The notes: a model not told the origin generated them from the letters alone. A stretch of 64,000 nt of DNA from Bifidobacterium imperatoris (GCF_002860405.1 NZ_NMWV01000005.1:62001-126000); one strand, 5' to 3'. Counted from the stretch's first letter, positions 18,104 to 28,376 are shown. Numbers and translations: made by a program.

Positions 18104-18835
18104 ATGAGTAAGCCTATTGAAGCATCGATTGTTGTTGTTGACGACGAGCCGTCCATCCGTGAACTGCTGGTTGCCTCGCTGCATTTCGCCGGATTTGAGG
18201 TGAACACCGCGGCCTCCGGTTCCGAGGCCATTGAGGTGATTGAAAAGGTCCAGCCCGATCTCATTGTGCTTGATGTCATGCTGCCTGATATTGACGGTTT
18301 CACCGTGACCCGCCGTATCAGGCAAGAGGGGATCGACGCTCCGGTTTTGTTCCTCACCGCGCGTGACGATACTCAGGACAAGATCATGGGCCTGACCGTG
18401 GGCGGCGACGATTACGTGACCAAGCCATTCAGCCTGGAAGAGGTTGTGGCTCGCATCCGCGCCATTCTGCGCCGTACCCGCGAACAAGTCGAAGACGACC
18501 CGATTATTCGTGTGGCCGATCTCGAAATCAATGAAGACTCCCACGACGTGACTCGTGCCGGCCAGCCTATCGATTTGAGCCCAACAGAGTACAAGCTGCT
18601 GCGTTACCTGATGGATAACGAAGGCCGAGTGCTATCCAAAGCGCAGATTTTGGATCACGTCTGGCAGTATGATTGGGGCGGAGACGCAGCCATCGTGGAA
18701 TCCTATATCTCCTACTTACGCAAGAAGGTCGATGGCGTGGAAGTCACCGATGAGAATGGCGAAAAGCACAAGGTGACCCCTCTCATCGAAACCAAGCGTG
18801 GCATCGGCTATATGATTCGCGAGCCTAAGCACTGA
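18104..18835 (+). CDS. OmpR/PhoB-family response regulator
   Basis: Transcription factor of 243 aa working with the kinase encoded 14 bp downstream. The receiver domain has the acidic pair D13-D14, phospho-acceptor Asp57 (IVLDVMLPDIDGF), the switch Thr (LFLTARDD) and the Lys of YVTKPFS. A winged-helix DNA-binding domain follows (about 145-240: LSPTEYKLLRYLMDNEGRV and VESYISYLRKKV). The overall sequence resembles actinobacterial TcrA/PrrA/MprA-type regulators. Start ATG 18104 follows TAGGA. Signal unknown. Confidence 0.92.
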   Translation: MSKPIEASIVVVDDEPSIRELLVASLHFAGFEVNTAASGSEAIEVIEKVQPDLIVLDVMLPDIDGFTVTRRIRQEGIDAPVLFLTARDDTQDKIMGLTVGGDDYVTKPFSLEEVVARIRAILRRTREQVEDDPIIRVADLEINEDSHDVTRAGQPIDLSPTEYKLLRYLMDNEGRVLSKAQILDHVWQYDWGGDAAIVESYISYLRKKVDGVEVTDENGEKHKVTPLIETKRGIGYMIREPKH

Positions 18836-18849
18836 GAACGTTGTAAACC

Positions 18850-20931
18850 ATGAGCAATCCGCAGCAACAGCCGGCAGTTTCGGCTCCAGAGCCGCCACAG
18901 TCCCCGCAAGGCAATCCTGGAATCCAAGTTCAGGTCAAGGATCGCCTGAAAGAGCATCACGAACGCAAGAAGAACATTTTCTTCCAGCATTTCGACCGCA
19001 TTTCATTGGGCGGCAAGCTCATGGCTGCTACCATCGCCGTGCTGCTGGTGGGCATTACCGTCATCTCCTTCTCACTGCGTGCCTTAGTAGGCAATTACAT
19101 GCTGGAGAAAACAGATAGTCAGCTGTCGCAGCAAGCCAATCTGGTGTTCAACAACATTGATTGGCTGTCCAAAACAGATAATTCCAGCGGACTTTCCGGC
19201 CCGAATTCGTATTTCCTGCAGATCCAATACACCGATGGCACTACCGATGCCGATGGCAAACCGCTCGTAGTCACACCATTGCTGCCGCAGCTGCAGGATG
19301 GCATTGTTTCGGTACCGGTATTGCCTACGTATGGCAATACTGATGGCATTACCTTAGGCAAGGTGTTCACCGCCCCCGCGGTCGCACGTCAAGTTGTAGA
19401 AGTACAGGCCAGCGAATCGGATAGCGGCTCGTCCTCTGAGGGTACCAATAGCCAAAGCAATAATGGCAGCAACAGCAGTAATAATACCGACCCTGCTCCC
19501 GACTCATCCGGAAGCCCGGCACCGGGCAGCTCAAGCTCCTCTGATTCGGTAACCAAGGTGCTCTCCAGCCCAAAGCCTGGTGCCAATCATGCTGCGGTGA
19601 CTGCCGCCAGCGCACCGTGGCGCATCATCGCCAAAGAATGGACCATTAAAAGCAATGGTTCCGAAAAAGTGCGCGGCGTGGTGTACATCGGACTATCCAT
19701 GTCCGACCAAATCGACACGTTGAAGACGCTGACCTATTACTGCATCGTGGTGGGCATCGCTGTGGTATTGCTGGGCGGTTCGCTCTCCACCCTGATTATT
19801 CAGCACACATTGCAGCCGTTGAAGCGCATGGAGAAAACCGCGGCAAAAATCGCTGCGGGCGACTTGAGCCAGCGTATTCCCTCCGCTCCCGAGAACACTG
19901 AGGTGGGCTCGCTCGCGGCTTCGCTCAATACCATGCTGACGCGAATAGAAGTCAGTTTCCATGAGCAAGAAGAGACCACCGAGAAAATGAAACGGTTCGT
20001 CTCGGATGCCAGCCATGAATTGCGCACGCCGTTGGCGGCCATCCACGGGTATGCGGAACTGTATAAGATGCAGCGGGACATGCCTGGGGCGTTGGAGCGT
20101 GCGGACGAATCCATCGAGCATATCGAACGCTCCAGCCAGCGTATGACCGTGCTCGTAGAAGATTTGCTGTCGCTGGCGCGTTTGGATGAAGGTCGAGGCA
20201 TCGATATTACCGGTACCGTCAACCTGTCTTCCCTGGTGACCGATGCCGTAGATGATCTGCACGCGCTTGACCCGGATCGTGCAATCACTCGCGACCGCCT
20301 GGTATTGGCTCCAAGCCAAGATTTGTCTCATCCTGCATCGCTACAGCTTCAAACTGGTGATTGGGATGCCGTCACCTTACCGGGTGATGCCTCGCGTTTG
20401 CGCCAGGTGGTCACCAACATTGTGGGCAACATCCACCGTTATACGCCGGTTGATTCTCCAGCCGAAGTGGCGTTGGGCATTGTGCCGGCTGCTATCGATC
20501 CGCGGCAACTCGCACAAATGCCAACCGCTGAAGCCTCGATGAGGCGTTTCGTTGATGCCGCCGAAGTGGGGCAATCGATGCAGACCGGATACCGGTATGC
20601 CGTGCTGCGATTCGTGGATCACGGGCCGGGTGTGCCGCCTGAATCCCGTTCAAAGATTTTTGAACGCTTCTACACCGCAGATCCTTCACGCGCAAGGCAA
20701 AAGGGCGGCACTGGCCTTGGCATGGCCATTGCGCAGTCCGTGGTCAAAGCCCATCATGGATTCATTTGTGCCACGGGTACCGAAGGTGGCGGCTTGACCT
20801 TTACGGTGATTCTGCCGGTCGAACGAATTGCTTCCGCGCAGCTGCCGGTGCAGCAGCCGAATGGCAAGCCAAAGGAAAATCGGCAGAAGACATCGAAGAC
20901 ATCATGGTTCGGTGGTGAGCGCAAAGCGTAA
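18850..20931 (+). CDS. Membrane sensor histidine kinase
   Basis: Sensor of 693 aa paired with the preceding regulator. A cytoplasmic N-terminal Pro/Gln-rich segment (about 55 aa) precedes membrane helix 1 (about 57-80), an extracytoplasmic sensing region of about 210 aa that includes a long Ser/Asn-rich insert (about 195-240), helix 2 (about 298-320), a HAMP linker, and the kinase core: His389 in SDASHELRTPLAAI, an N-box VVTNIVGNIHRYTP, and G boxes DHGPGVPP and GGTGLGMAIA. An insertion of about 50 aa lies between the N and G1 boxes. Length above the usual 450-500 aa is due to the sensor insert. Confidence 0.92.
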   Translation: MSNPQQQPAVSAPEPPQSPQGNPGIQVQVKDRLKEHHERKKNIFFQHFDRISLGGKLMAATIAVLLVGITVISFSLRALVGNYMLEKTDSQLSQQANLVFNNIDWLSKTDNSSGLSGPNSYFLQIQYTDGTTDADGKPLVVTPLLPQLQDGIVSVPVLPTYGNTDGITLGKVFTAPAVARQVVEVQASESDSGSSSEGTNSQSNNGSNSSNNTDPAPDSSGSPAPGSSSSSDSVTKVLSSPKPGANHAAVTAASAPWRIIAKEWTIKSNGSEKVRGVVYIGLSMSDQIDTLKTLTYYCIVVGIAVVLLGGSLSTLIIQHTLQPLKRMEKTAAKIAAGDLSQRIPSAPENTEVGSLAASLNTMLTRIEVSFHEQEETTEKMKRFVSDASHELRTPLAAIHGYAELYKMQRDMPGALERADESIEHIERSSQRMTVLVEDLLSLARLDEGRGIDITGTVNLSSLVTDAVDDLHALDPDRAITRDRLVLAPSQDLSHPASLQLQTGDWDAVTLPGDASRLRQVVTNIVGNIHRYTPVDSPAEVALGIVPAAIDPRQLAQMPTAEASMRRFVDAAEVGQSMQTGYRYAVLRFVDHGPGVPPESRSKIFERFYTADPSRARQKGGTGLGMAIAQSVVKAHHGFICATGTEGGGLTFTVILPVERIASAQLPVQQPNGKPKENRQKTSKTSWFGGERKA

Positions 20932-21021
20932 GACGCTCGTTCCAAGTAGCGCCGGTCAAGGCCTGTGAGGTACACTGTTCCTTCAGTTCATTACTCCCTA
21001 TGCACTAAGGAAGGTTTTGCA

Positions 21022-21411
21022 ATGCCCACCGGTCGAGTTCGTTGGTTTGACGCAGCCAAGGGTTATGGTTTCATCACCAATGAGGAAGGCAAGGATGTGT
21101 TCCTGCCGGCTCAGGCCCTGCCCGCTGGCGCCACTACGTTGCGCAAGGGTGCCAAGGTGGAGTATTCCGTGGTGGATGGTCGCCGCGGTCCGCAGGCTAT
21201 GGGCGTGCAGCTGATTGCCTCCGCGCCGAGCCTGGTTAAGGCAACTCGCCCGAAGCCGGATGATATGGCTGCTATTTGCGAGGACCTTATTAAGATGTTG
21301 GACTCCGCAGGCAATACGTTGCGTCGTCACCGTTACCCTTCTTCCGTTGAGAGCAAGAAGCTGGCCACGCTGCTGCGCGCTGTGGCTGATCAATTTGATG
21401 TACAGGACTGA
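21022..21411 (+). CDS. Cold-shock-domain protein with C-terminal helical extension
   Basis: Protein of 129 aa. Residues 1-68 form a cold-shock OB fold (VRWFDAAKGYGFITNEEGKDVFLPAQAL: RNP1 is KGYGFIT, RNP2 is DVFLPA, where Leu-Pro replaces the usual Val-His). About 60 further residues are helical and charged. This longer form next to a DUF3027 gene is a recurring actinobacterial pair. AAGGAAGG precedes the ATG. The next gene starts 17 bp after the stop, so they are probably cotranscribed. Confidence 0.88.
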   Translation: MPTGRVRWFDAAKGYGFITNEEGKDVFLPAQALPAGATTLRKGAKVEYSVVDGRRGPQAMGVQLIASAPSLVKATRPKPDDMAAICEDLIKMLDSAGNTLRRHRYPSSVESKKLATLLRAVADQFDVQD

Positions 21412-21428
21412 CGGGGCTGATTCCATCC

Positions 21429-22979
21429 ATGACTGACACCATCGAAACCACTGTGACGCCGGATCCTCGCGCCATAGCACATGCCGTGCTACTCGAAGTG
21501 GCCGACGAACCTGAGCAAGTGGGGGAGTTCGTTGTTGCCAACGAGCTTGAAGATCATGTTACCGATTTTCGCTTTGCTGCCAATATTCGTGGTTATGAAG
21601 GCTGGCAGTGGTCGGTGACGCTTTATCACGACGTGGAGTTGAACTCCTGGACCGTGAATGAATCTTCGCTGATCCCCACCGAAGATGCGTTAATGCCGCC
21701 GCAGTGGATTCCTTGGAAGGACCGTCTCGAGCCCACGGATCTTTCGCCTACCGATTCAATCGGTACGGATCCTGATGACGAGCGTCTTGAACCCGGGGAA
21801 GTGGAAGAATCTTCGCTGCAGGATGTTAATGACGCAGCTGAGACTTTTCGTTTGACGCGACGCCATGTGCTGAGCCCCTTAGGTCGTGCACAGGCCGCCA
21901 AGCGTTGGTATGAGGGACCACGCGGCCCTAAGGCTTTGAGCACCAAAACCGCGGAAGGCAACCTGTGCTCCGATTGTGGCTTCTTCGTACCGTTGACCGG
22001 CGAACTGGATCGCATGTTCGGTGTATGCGCCAACAAGTGGAGCCCGGATGACGGCCGCGTGGTCTCTTTGGATCACGGTTGCGGCGAACACTCCGAAATC
22101 GAACCTCCTGAGCCGAGCCATTTGTGGGTGCAGTCCAAGCCGGCCTTGGATGACTTGCATATTGACGTTATCGCTCGACCTAAGGCCCATAAGGCTGAGG
22201 AAAGCGAGTCCGAGTCCGAGTCTGCCGACGTTGACGGCGAAACTGTGGTTGATGCTGCAGAGAACGTCGCTGCCGTTGCCGATGCGCCGGCAACTGAATC
22301 TTCTGTACCGTCAACGGATGCAGTTGATGGTGCCGGAAGTGCGACCGCTCAGTCTGGCGCAAAGGCTACCGATGGTGCTGAGAAATCTGGCGGTGAGACT
22401 CCTCAAAGTACGGTAGTTTCTGGTGTTGCCGATGCTCAGAGTTCGGAATCCGCATCCGAAGGTCTCGGAATCGAGAACGCAGACAGTACAGAGGTTCCTG
22501 CTGCAACTGTGGCGAATGAGGCTGATTCCTTCAGCGGCAATGATATGAGCGGCGACGTTGCTGTTGTCTCTTCGGAGGAGGGGGAAACCCTTGAGGATAA
22601 CCTCGTCAATTCGTCTGATGATGCCGACACCGACGTTATTGACACCGATTTCGGTGAAGATGATGACCTCGATGATGATGAGGCTACTGAAGAAGACATC
22701 ATTAATAACACGTCTGTTGACACTGATGATGACGATTTTGACGATGACGATTCCGAAGTGAGTGACAATGTGGCTCCGGAGCTGGAAACTGTCATCGATC
22801 TGATCGAACAACTGCGCCAAAATCGCGCCGATGAGGATTCTGATACCGACGCCGACACCGGTATCGATATTGATACCGAAAGTGTCGAGAATGAATCCGG
22901 TGACAACGGTGAACCTACCTTGGAACCCGGTGTTGGCGATGCTGAAGGTGCAGAAGACATTGACGACAATAATGCCTGA
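21429..22979 (+). CDS. DUF3027 family protein with long acidic tail
   Basis: Protein of 516 aa. The conserved part is residues 1-240: a helical N-terminal region, GWQWSVTLYHD, LSPLGRAQAAKRWYEGPRGP, and a cysteine cluster LCSDCGFFVPL...GVCANKWSPDDGRVVS...HGCGEH that could bind zinc. From about 255 to the end the protein is of low complexity, rich in Asp, Glu, Ser, Thr and Ala, with runs of alternating Asp; this region is strongly acidic and probably disordered. DUF3027 proteins have no defined role. The conserved pairing with a cold-shock-domain gene suggests an RNA-linked or transcription-linked job, inferred only. Confidence 0.82.
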   Translation: MTDTIETTVTPDPRAIAHAVLLEVADEPEQVGEFVVANELEDHVTDFRFAANIRGYEGWQWSVTLYHDVELNSWTVNESSLIPTEDALMPPQWIPWKDRLEPTDLSPTDSIGTDPDDERLEPGEVEESSLQDVNDAAETFRLTRRHVLSPLGRAQAAKRWYEGPRGPKALSTKTAEGNLCSDCGFFVPLTGELDRMFGVCANKWSPDDGRVVSLDHGCGEHSEIEPPEPSHLWVQSKPALDDLHIDVIARPKAHKAEESESESESADVDGETVVDAAENVAAVADAPATESSVPSTDAVDGAGSATAQSGAKATDGAEKSGGETPQSTVVSGVADAQSSESASEGLGIENADSTEVPAATVANEADSFSGNDMSGDVAVVSSEEGETLEDNLVNSSDDADTDVIDTDFGEDDDLDDDEATEEDIINNTSVDTDDDDFDDDDSEVSDNVAPELETVIDLIEQLRQNRADEDSDTDADTGIDIDTESVENESGDNGEPTLEPGVGDAEGAEDIDDNNA

Positions 22980-23292
22980 ACCAAAGGTTGCTATCTGACC
23001 ATAGGTATCCGCGTCCCTAAAGTAACCTCTGACGCAACTCCTCCCTATCCGGCTTTTCCCCAAATTATGGACGCTGAGAGAGGATAAGGGGGTATTAGAG
23101 GGGGGTAAGTGATGGGTGATAGGCGTGATTGGAAAACTGTGATGTTCCATACAAAACTTACCTTTGAGGTTCTGTGGAATTACAATAAAAAAGGGCGGTG
23201 AGACCATGAAGGGGGTAATCTCACCGCCCAATTAATTTCATTTGGTGTTGAAGCTGCTAAAGCGGCTCAGTGGCTCGCACCTCCTAATGACT
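22980..23292. other. Intergenic region between DUF3027 and usp genes
   Basis: About 313 bp between convergent genes. Apart from the minus-strand terminator at 23187-23229, I see only unstructured sequence with G-rich runs (23090-23110) and no ORF with a credible ribosome binding site. No clear terminator for the DUF3027 gene was found. Confidence 0.5.
23187..23229 (-). terminator. Terminator after usp
   Basis: Perfect 11-bp stem GGGCGGTGAGA/TCTCACCGCCC with a 15-nt loop, followed on the minus strand by TTTTTTA. Confidence 0.9.
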
Positions 23293-24258
23293 TCAGTGCA
23301 CCACGGTCACCGTGCATTCGGCAAAGTTGACGATTTGGCGAGACACCGATCCGAGGAAGTGTGCGTCCAAACCAGATAGTCCACGCGAGCCAACCACCAG
23401 ATGTGAGGCATAACGAGAAGCCGCAATCAGGCCCTTGGAAGCGCGAATATGGAAGGCGTTCGCGGTTACCGGCACGTCTTCGGGAATGGAAGCCTTGGCC
23501 ATCAAACCGTTCAGTATTTCCTCGGCACGCTGCTGTCCAACCTCAACTGAGGGCACGGCATTTTCATATCCGGGAACCACACCGAGATCACGCAACTGCC
23601 AGCAGAACATCACATGGAGCGGGCGATGATGAATGCGAGCCTCCTCCAACGCGAAATCAAAAGCGCGGCGAGACGTTTCGGAACCATCAACGCCGACCAC
23701 AACCGGGCGAACATTCAGCTCAGCCTGGGGTTCCGGCTGCTCATAATGCACTGGTTCGTCGCCGGGAGTCAACGCATTGGCGATGGCATCGGTGACGCTT
23801 TCCTCCTCGCTGCCGCTCAAGCGCACTACGGTAACCGGCACTTCGGCTTCCTCGGCAAGAGACGCCGACAACGAGCCTAGGAACCAGCGCGCCACACGTC
23901 CCAACGAACGGCGACCAACCACAATCTGCTGTGCATCATGACCGATTTGCAGCAGGGCAGTAGTGCCAGAAGCCTTAACGGAAGTGAGCTTCAAGTTCGC
24001 CGGATCAAAGTCGATACCTTTGGTAGCGCGCTCCACCCATTCACGCAACTCGTTAGCGATATCATGACGGACCTTGGCCCAAGCCTCATCGCTATCAGGC
24101 TCGCCACCCATATCCCAGGAATGCGTCCAACCGAATACAGCATTGACGCTCTGGCCGGTAAGAGAAGCCTCTTCAAGCGCCCACTTCAATGCGGCAAATG
24201 ACTCGTCCGAGCCGTCAACGCCAACCACGATGTCGGCCTTAGTGTTCAATTCAGCCAT
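23293..24258 (-). CDS. Tandem universal stress protein
   Basis: Cytoplasmic protein of 321 aa made of two Usp domains (about 9-150 and 172-321). Each starts with a VVGVDGSE/D strand and ends with an ATP-type loop: VVGRRSLGRVARWFLGSLS in domain 1 and VVGSRGLSGLDAHFLGSVS in domain 2, fitting G-x2-G-x9-G-S/T, so ATP binding is expected. Tandem Usp proteins are common in actinobacteria and accumulate under stress. AAGGAGG precedes the ATG at 24258, deciding against the longer reading. Divergent from clpC; the 150-bp space must hold both promoters, but I recognise no regulator site. Confidence 0.93.
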   Translation of the reverse strand: MAELNTKADIVVGVDGSDESFAALKWALEEASLTGQSVNAVFGWTHSWDMGGEPDSDEAWAKVRHDIANELREWVERATKGIDFDPANLKLTSVKASGTTALLQIGHDAQQIVVGRRSLGRVARWFLGSLSASLAEEAEVPVTVVRLSGSEEESVTDAIANALTPGDEPVHYEQPEPQAELNVRPVVVGVDGSETSRRAFDFALEEARIHHRPLHVMFCWQLRDLGVVPGYENAVPSVEVGQQRAEEILNGLMAKASIPEDVPVTANAFHIRASKGLIAASRYASHLVVGSRGLSGLDAHFLGSVSRQIVNFAECTVTVVH

Positions 24259-24408
24259 CACAACCTCCTTTGGCATAGTGTGAATGATGAATATACGTCC
24301 AGCATATCGTTTTCTTTCCTGCTTACGGCGCAATTCATGGAATCAGGTGAATAAACGTCACCGTGAATCGGTAGAGTAAAACGGAATGTCTATTGAGGAA
24401 GGACAAGC

Positions 24409-27018
24409 ATGTTCGAACGGTTTACCGACCGTGCACGGCGCGTGATTGTGTTGGCGCAGGAAGAGGCAAGGTCCCTTCAGCACAACTACATCGGCACCGA
24501 ACACCTGCTGCTCGGCCTGATTCGTGAGGGCGAGGGTGTGGCCGCCAAGGCGCTGGCCTCGAAGGGCGTGGAGCTTGACCCCACCCGCAAGCAGGTTGAA
24601 GAGATGATCGGCAAGGGCAACGCTGCTCCGAACGGGCACATCCCCTTTACTCCGCACGCCAAGCAGGTGCTGGAGTTTTCGCTTCGTGAGGCCCTTCAGC
24701 TGGGGCACAGCTACATTGGCACTGAGCATATTCTGCTCGGCCTGATTCGCGAAGGCGAAGGTGTCGGCACTCAGGTGCTCATCAAGATGGGTGTTGATCT
24801 GGGCGAGCTTCGTAGCGCCACTATCGATATGATTCGTGGCAACTCCGGTACTTCCGGCGATGGCAAGGGCGACCTGGCCAACGCAGGTGGCGTTGCCGAC
24901 AAGCAAAATAAGTCCGGCTCCGCCATTCTTGACCAGTTCGGCCGCAACCTCACGCAGGAGGCAGCTGAGGGCAAGCTGGATCCGGTGATTGGTCGTACCA
25001 ACGAGATTGAGCGCGTTATGGTGGTGCTCTCTCGCCGTACCAAGAACAATCCGGTGCTGATTGGTGAGCCTGGCGTGGGCAAGACCGCAGTGGTCGAAGG
25101 CCTGGCCCAGAAGATCAACGCTGGCGATGTGCCGGAAACCCTGAAGGGCAAGCAGGTCTATTCGCTGGATCTTGGCTCTATGGTGGCCGGTTCCCGTTAC
25201 CGTGGTGATTTCGAGGAGCGCCTGAAGAAGGTCTTGAAGGAAATCAAGACCCGCGGCGACATCGTGCTGTTCATCGACGAAATCCATACCATCGTGGGTG
25301 CAGGCTCCGCGGATGGTGCTCTGGGCGCCTCCGATATGTTGAAGCCGATGCTGGCCCGTGGTGAGCTTCAGACCATTGGTGCCACCACCACCGACGAGTA
25401 CCGCAAGTACATCGAGAAGGACGCGGCTCTGGAACGTCGTTTCCAGCCGATTCAGGTGCACGAGCCTACCATTGCTGAAACTATCGAGATTCTGAAGGGT
25501 CTGCGCTCCCGTTACGAGAACCATCATCATGTGACCATCACTGATGGTGCGCTGCAGTCCGCAGCCGAACTCTCCAGCCGCTACATTCAGGATCGCAACC
25601 TGCCGGATAAGGCCATCGATCTGATCGATGAGGCAGGTGCGCGCCTGCGCATCAAGCGCTTGACCGCTCCGCCGGAGCTCAAGGAGCTAGACGAGAAGAT
25701 TGCCAAGGTGGCAGCCAAGAAGGATGAAGCCATCAAGGCTCAGGACTTCGAGAACGCCGCCAAGCTGCGCGACAGCCAGGAGAAGCTCGAGGTCGACCGC
25801 AAGGCCAAGGAAGATTCCTGGCGCGAAGGCGAGTCCGACGTCAAGATGGTTGTGGACGAGGATGTGATCGCCGAAGTCATCAGCTCCACCACCGGTATCC
25901 CGGTGTTCAAGCTGACCCAGGCCGAATCCAAGAAGCTGCTCAACATGGAAGCCGAACTGCACAAGCGCATCATCGGTCAGGATGAAGCGGTGTCCGCACT
26001 GTCTCGCTCGATTCGCCGTACCCGTGTGGGCCTGAAAGATCCGAAGCGTCCGTCCGGTTCGTTCATCTTCGCCGGTCCGACCGGTGTGGGCAAGACCGAG
26101 TTGGCCAAGACTCTCGCCGAATTCCTATTCGACGATGAAGACGCATTGATTCGCGTGGATATGTCCGAGTTCTCCGAGAAGTACGCGGCCTCCCGCCTCT
26201 TCGGTGCACCTCCGGGATACGTGGGTTACGAAGAGGGCGGCGAGCTCACCGAAAAGGTGCGTCGCAAGCCATTCTCCGTGGTGCTGTTCGATGAGATCGA
26301 GAAGGCTCACCCGGATATCTTCAACACGCTGTTGCAGGTGCTGGATGACGGCCACTTGACCGATGGTCAGGGCCGCAAGGTGGACTTCAAGAACACCATC
26401 ATCATTCTGACCACCAACCTTGGTACGCGTGACATCGCAAAGGCCGCCAATACGGGCTTCAACCTGGGCGCCAACAACGAGTCCAGCTACCAGCGCATGA
26501 AGGACCAGGTCAGCTCCGAACTCAAGCAGCAGTTCCGTCCGGAGTTCCTGAACCGTTTGGACGACATCATTGTCTTCAAGCAGCTCACCGAGCCGCAGGT
26601 GCGTCAGATCGTTGATCTCGATGTCAAGCAGCTCAATGACCGTCTGTTCGACCGTCACATGTCGCTCGAGCTCACCGACGCTGCCAAGGATCTGCTCGCG
26701 CAGAAGGGCTTCGACCCGCTGCTCGGTGCACGTCCGCTGCGTCGTGTGATTCAGCGCGACATCGAGGACGCCATCTCCGAGAAGATTCTGATGGGCGATC
26801 TCGAAGATGGTCAGCGCGTGGTGGTGGACGCCGAAGGCGAAGGCATCTTGGGTGAATTCACCTTCAAGGGTGAAAAGTTCGAGGAGCCTGCCAAGGCAGA
26901 AGGCGCAGACGCCGAAACTGGTGAAGGCGACAAGCCTGAGTTGGTCAGTGCCCAGGCTGCGGATGACTCCGCACCGGCTGCTGATACCGGCGATGCTGGT
27001 GAGCAATCTGCTGAATAA
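24409..27018 (+). CDS. clpC: ATP-dependent unfoldase ClpC
   Basis: HSP100 AAA+ unfoldase of 869 aa that feeds substrates to ClpP. Order: two N-terminal Clp repeats (1-145, each with the [17 protein letters not shown] block), AAA1 with Walker [14 protein letters not shown] (about 215) and Walker B VLFIDEIH, a UVR-like coiled segment ([18 protein letters not shown]), AAA2 with Walker [13 protein letters not shown] (about 560) and arginine-finger region, then a C-terminal domain. The last 45 residues are acidic, Ala-rich and atypical. Start ATG follows GAGGAAGG. A strong terminator follows, so it is monocistronic. Confidence 0.97.
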   Translation: MFERFTDRARRVIVLAQEEARSLQHNYIGTEHLLLGLIREGEGVAAKALASKGVELDPTRKQVEEMIGKGNAAPNGHIPFTPHAKQVLEFSLREALQLGHSYIGTEHILLGLIREGEGVGTQVLIKMGVDLGELRSATIDMIRGNSGTSGDGKGDLANAGGVADKQNKSGSAILDQFGRNLTQEAAEGKLDPVIGRTNEIERVMVVLSRRTKNNPVLIGEPGVGKTAVVEGLAQKINAGDVPETLKGKQVYSLDLGSMVAGSRYRGDFEERLKKVLKEIKTRGDIVLFIDEIHTIVGAGSADGALGASDMLKPMLARGELQTIGATTTDEYRKYIEKDAALERRFQPIQVHEPTIAETIEILKGLRSRYENHHHVTITDGALQSAAELSSRYIQDRNLPDKAIDLIDEAGARLRIKRLTAPPELKELDEKIAKVAAKKDEAIKAQDFENAAKLRDSQEKLEVDRKAKEDSWREGESDVKMVVDEDVIAEVISSTTGIPVFKLTQAESKKLLNMEAELHKRIIGQDEAVSALSRSIRRTRVGLKDPKRPSGSFIFAGPTGVGKTELAKTLAEFLFDDEDALIRVDMSEFSEKYAASRLFGAPPGYVGYEEGGELTEKVRRKPFSVVLFDEIEKAHPDIFNTLLQVLDDGHLTDGQGRKVDFKNTIIILTTNLGTRDIAKAANTGFNLGANNESSYQRMKDQVSSELKQQFRPEFLNRLDDIIVFKQLTEPQVRQIVDLDVKQLNDRLFDRHMSLELTDAAKDLLAQKGFDPLLGARPLRRVIQRDIEDAISEKILMGDLEDGQRVVVDAEGEGILGEFTFKGEKFEEPAKAEGADAETGEGDKPELVSAQAADDSAPAADTGDAGEQSAE

Positions 27019-27042
27019 TCGCCGCTGACAATGCATATAAGT

Positions 27043-27080
27043 AAGGGTCTTGGTTCCATAAGGAATCAAGACCCTTTTGC
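27043..27080 (+). terminator. Terminator after clpC
   Basis: 15-bp stem AAGGGTCTTGGTTCC/GGAATCAAGACCCTT with a 4-nt loop, followed by TTTTG (overlapping the stem end). Confidence 0.9.
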
Positions 27081-27164
27081 TATGTCACAACTACCCTGTG
27101 GCATGATAACGCAACCTGATATTTTATGCTGTAGTGGGATACTGTTCATACATTGATGAAAAGC

Positions 27165-27170
27165 TATACT
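27165..27170 (+). promoter_or_regulatory. Candidate -10 element of the AT-rich orphan gene
   Basis: TATACT, 34 bp before the ATG and upstream of a GAGGGGAG ribosome binding site. No clear -35 element. Confidence 0.4.
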
Positions 27171-27204
27171 AGATGCATTATCAGTGTCGAGGGGAGTTGT
27201 TTCA

Positions 27205-28296
27205 ATGTTCGGTTTATTCAATGAAGAGAACGACGCAGTTCGTAAGATGTCATGGCATTACTCTGCTGAGCAAAACAGGATGGTTCCATGTGATAATACG
27301 CCATGCGATAAGCATGGTGCCTGCGATGTAATTGCTGCGAACGAGTATGAGGCAACGGTAGAGGTCAACAGAAGAATATCGTTGTATAACGAACATGAAA
27401 AGAGCAAAAACAGGAATCCAAATACCGTTTTGCCGAGTGAATATGACAATTGCTCGTTATTTAAAGGTAATTTACATTCTACAATAATCAGTTTTAATAG
27501 TTTGTATATTGGTAATGCGAGATATATGCCAACTGTTAAAAAATTCACACCTTATAATTATGATTTGACAGTTAATTTTGCTAAAAGATGTGAGAAATGT
27601 CATGGTAAAGGAACAATCCATGATGATAAGGAAAACAAGGATATTGAATGTCCTGAATGCAGGGGTAGTAAGTATTCAGAAAAATGCAGTGCTTCACCAG
27701 CAGATATGGTTTTAATACAGGATATAAAAGACGATGAGGATGCTCGTTTCCATGATTTTGTTAAAAAATATCCTGATGAATTCAATGAATATATGCGTCA
27801 TGTGATGATGTCATCATGTTACCTGGCTAATAAAGGAGAGAAGGCTTTATATTTAATAGATATTAAAAGAAATTTTAAACAGGACATGGCTAATAATCCT
27901 GATGAAACTCTTATACATATGCGTGATTTAAAGTCTAAATATGATGAAATCATGAGGTATGAGCCTAAGGGATTAAAATATAATGATATCATGGCAATGG
28001 CTATTAATTCACATTATAAAAAAGAAAAAGAACCACTGGAAATAATGTCATTTCATAATTATGTTGACAAAAAGACAAAAGAACAAAAAGTGGTAATGAT
28101 TTGCCGTAATATAAATGATAATAACAGATCCACATATAAAATTTTTACTGAAGCAGATCCCAATATTATGGTTGGAGGAAAAGCTTTTCTTAGAGCGGCA
28201 TATGGCTCAGGTTATGATTTCACTGATCCTACTGGAGTGCCTTGTTTAAAGCTGAGAAATGTAAAAATAGCAATACGTCCTTATTGGGAAAATTAA
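27205..28296 (+). CDS. AT-rich orphan gene, protein with CxxC zinc-binding motif
   Basis: Unrecognised cytoplasmic protein of 363 aa. It contains a cysteine cluster near residues 132-162 (CEKCHGKGT, then CPECRGSKYSEKC) resembling a DnaJ-type CxxCxGxG zinc finger, plus an N-terminal C-x4-C-x4-C group (PCDNTPCDKHGACD). The rest is Lys/Asn/Asp/Tyr-rich with no signal peptide or membrane helix. Base composition is sharply AT-rich, with AAA/AAT/TAT/ATA codons, unlike all neighbours, and the gene sits alone between two terminators: signs of recent transfer. GAGGGGAG precedes the ATG at 27205. Phage, plasmid or defence origin is possible, but I cannot assign a function. Confidence 0.7.
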   Translation: MFGLFNEENDAVRKMSWHYSAEQNRMVPCDNTPCDKHGACDVIAANEYEATVEVNRRISLYNEHEKSKNRNPNTVLPSEYDNCSLFKGNLHSTIISFNSLYIGNARYMPTVKKFTPYNYDLTVNFAKRCEKCHGKGTIHDDKENKDIECPECRGSKYSEKCSASPADMVLIQDIKDDEDARFHDFVKKYPDEFNEYMRHVMMSSCYLANKGEKALYLIDIKRNFKQDMANNPDETLIHMRDLKSKYDEIMRYEPKGLKYNDIMAMAINSHYKKEKEPLEIMSFHNYVDKKTKEQKVVMICRNINDNNRSTYKIFTEADPNIMVGGKAFLRAAYGSGYDFTDPTGVPCLKLRNVKIAIRPYWEN

Positions 28297-28300
28297 TGTT

Positions 28301-28352
28301 TTAATAAAATCCTTGTGAACACTAATACGTTGGTATTAATGTTCACAAGGAT
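28301..28352 (-). terminator. Terminator between the orphan gene and alsS
   Basis: Long stem: left arm 28309-28328, right arm 28333-28352, loop GTTG, about 19 of 20 positions paired. On the minus strand it is followed by TTTTATT, fitting termination of the acetolactate synthase gene; the plus side lacks a T-tract but could still end the orphan message. Confidence 0.88.
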
Positions 28353-28376
28353 TCGTCGTGTGCGTATTGTCTAGGC

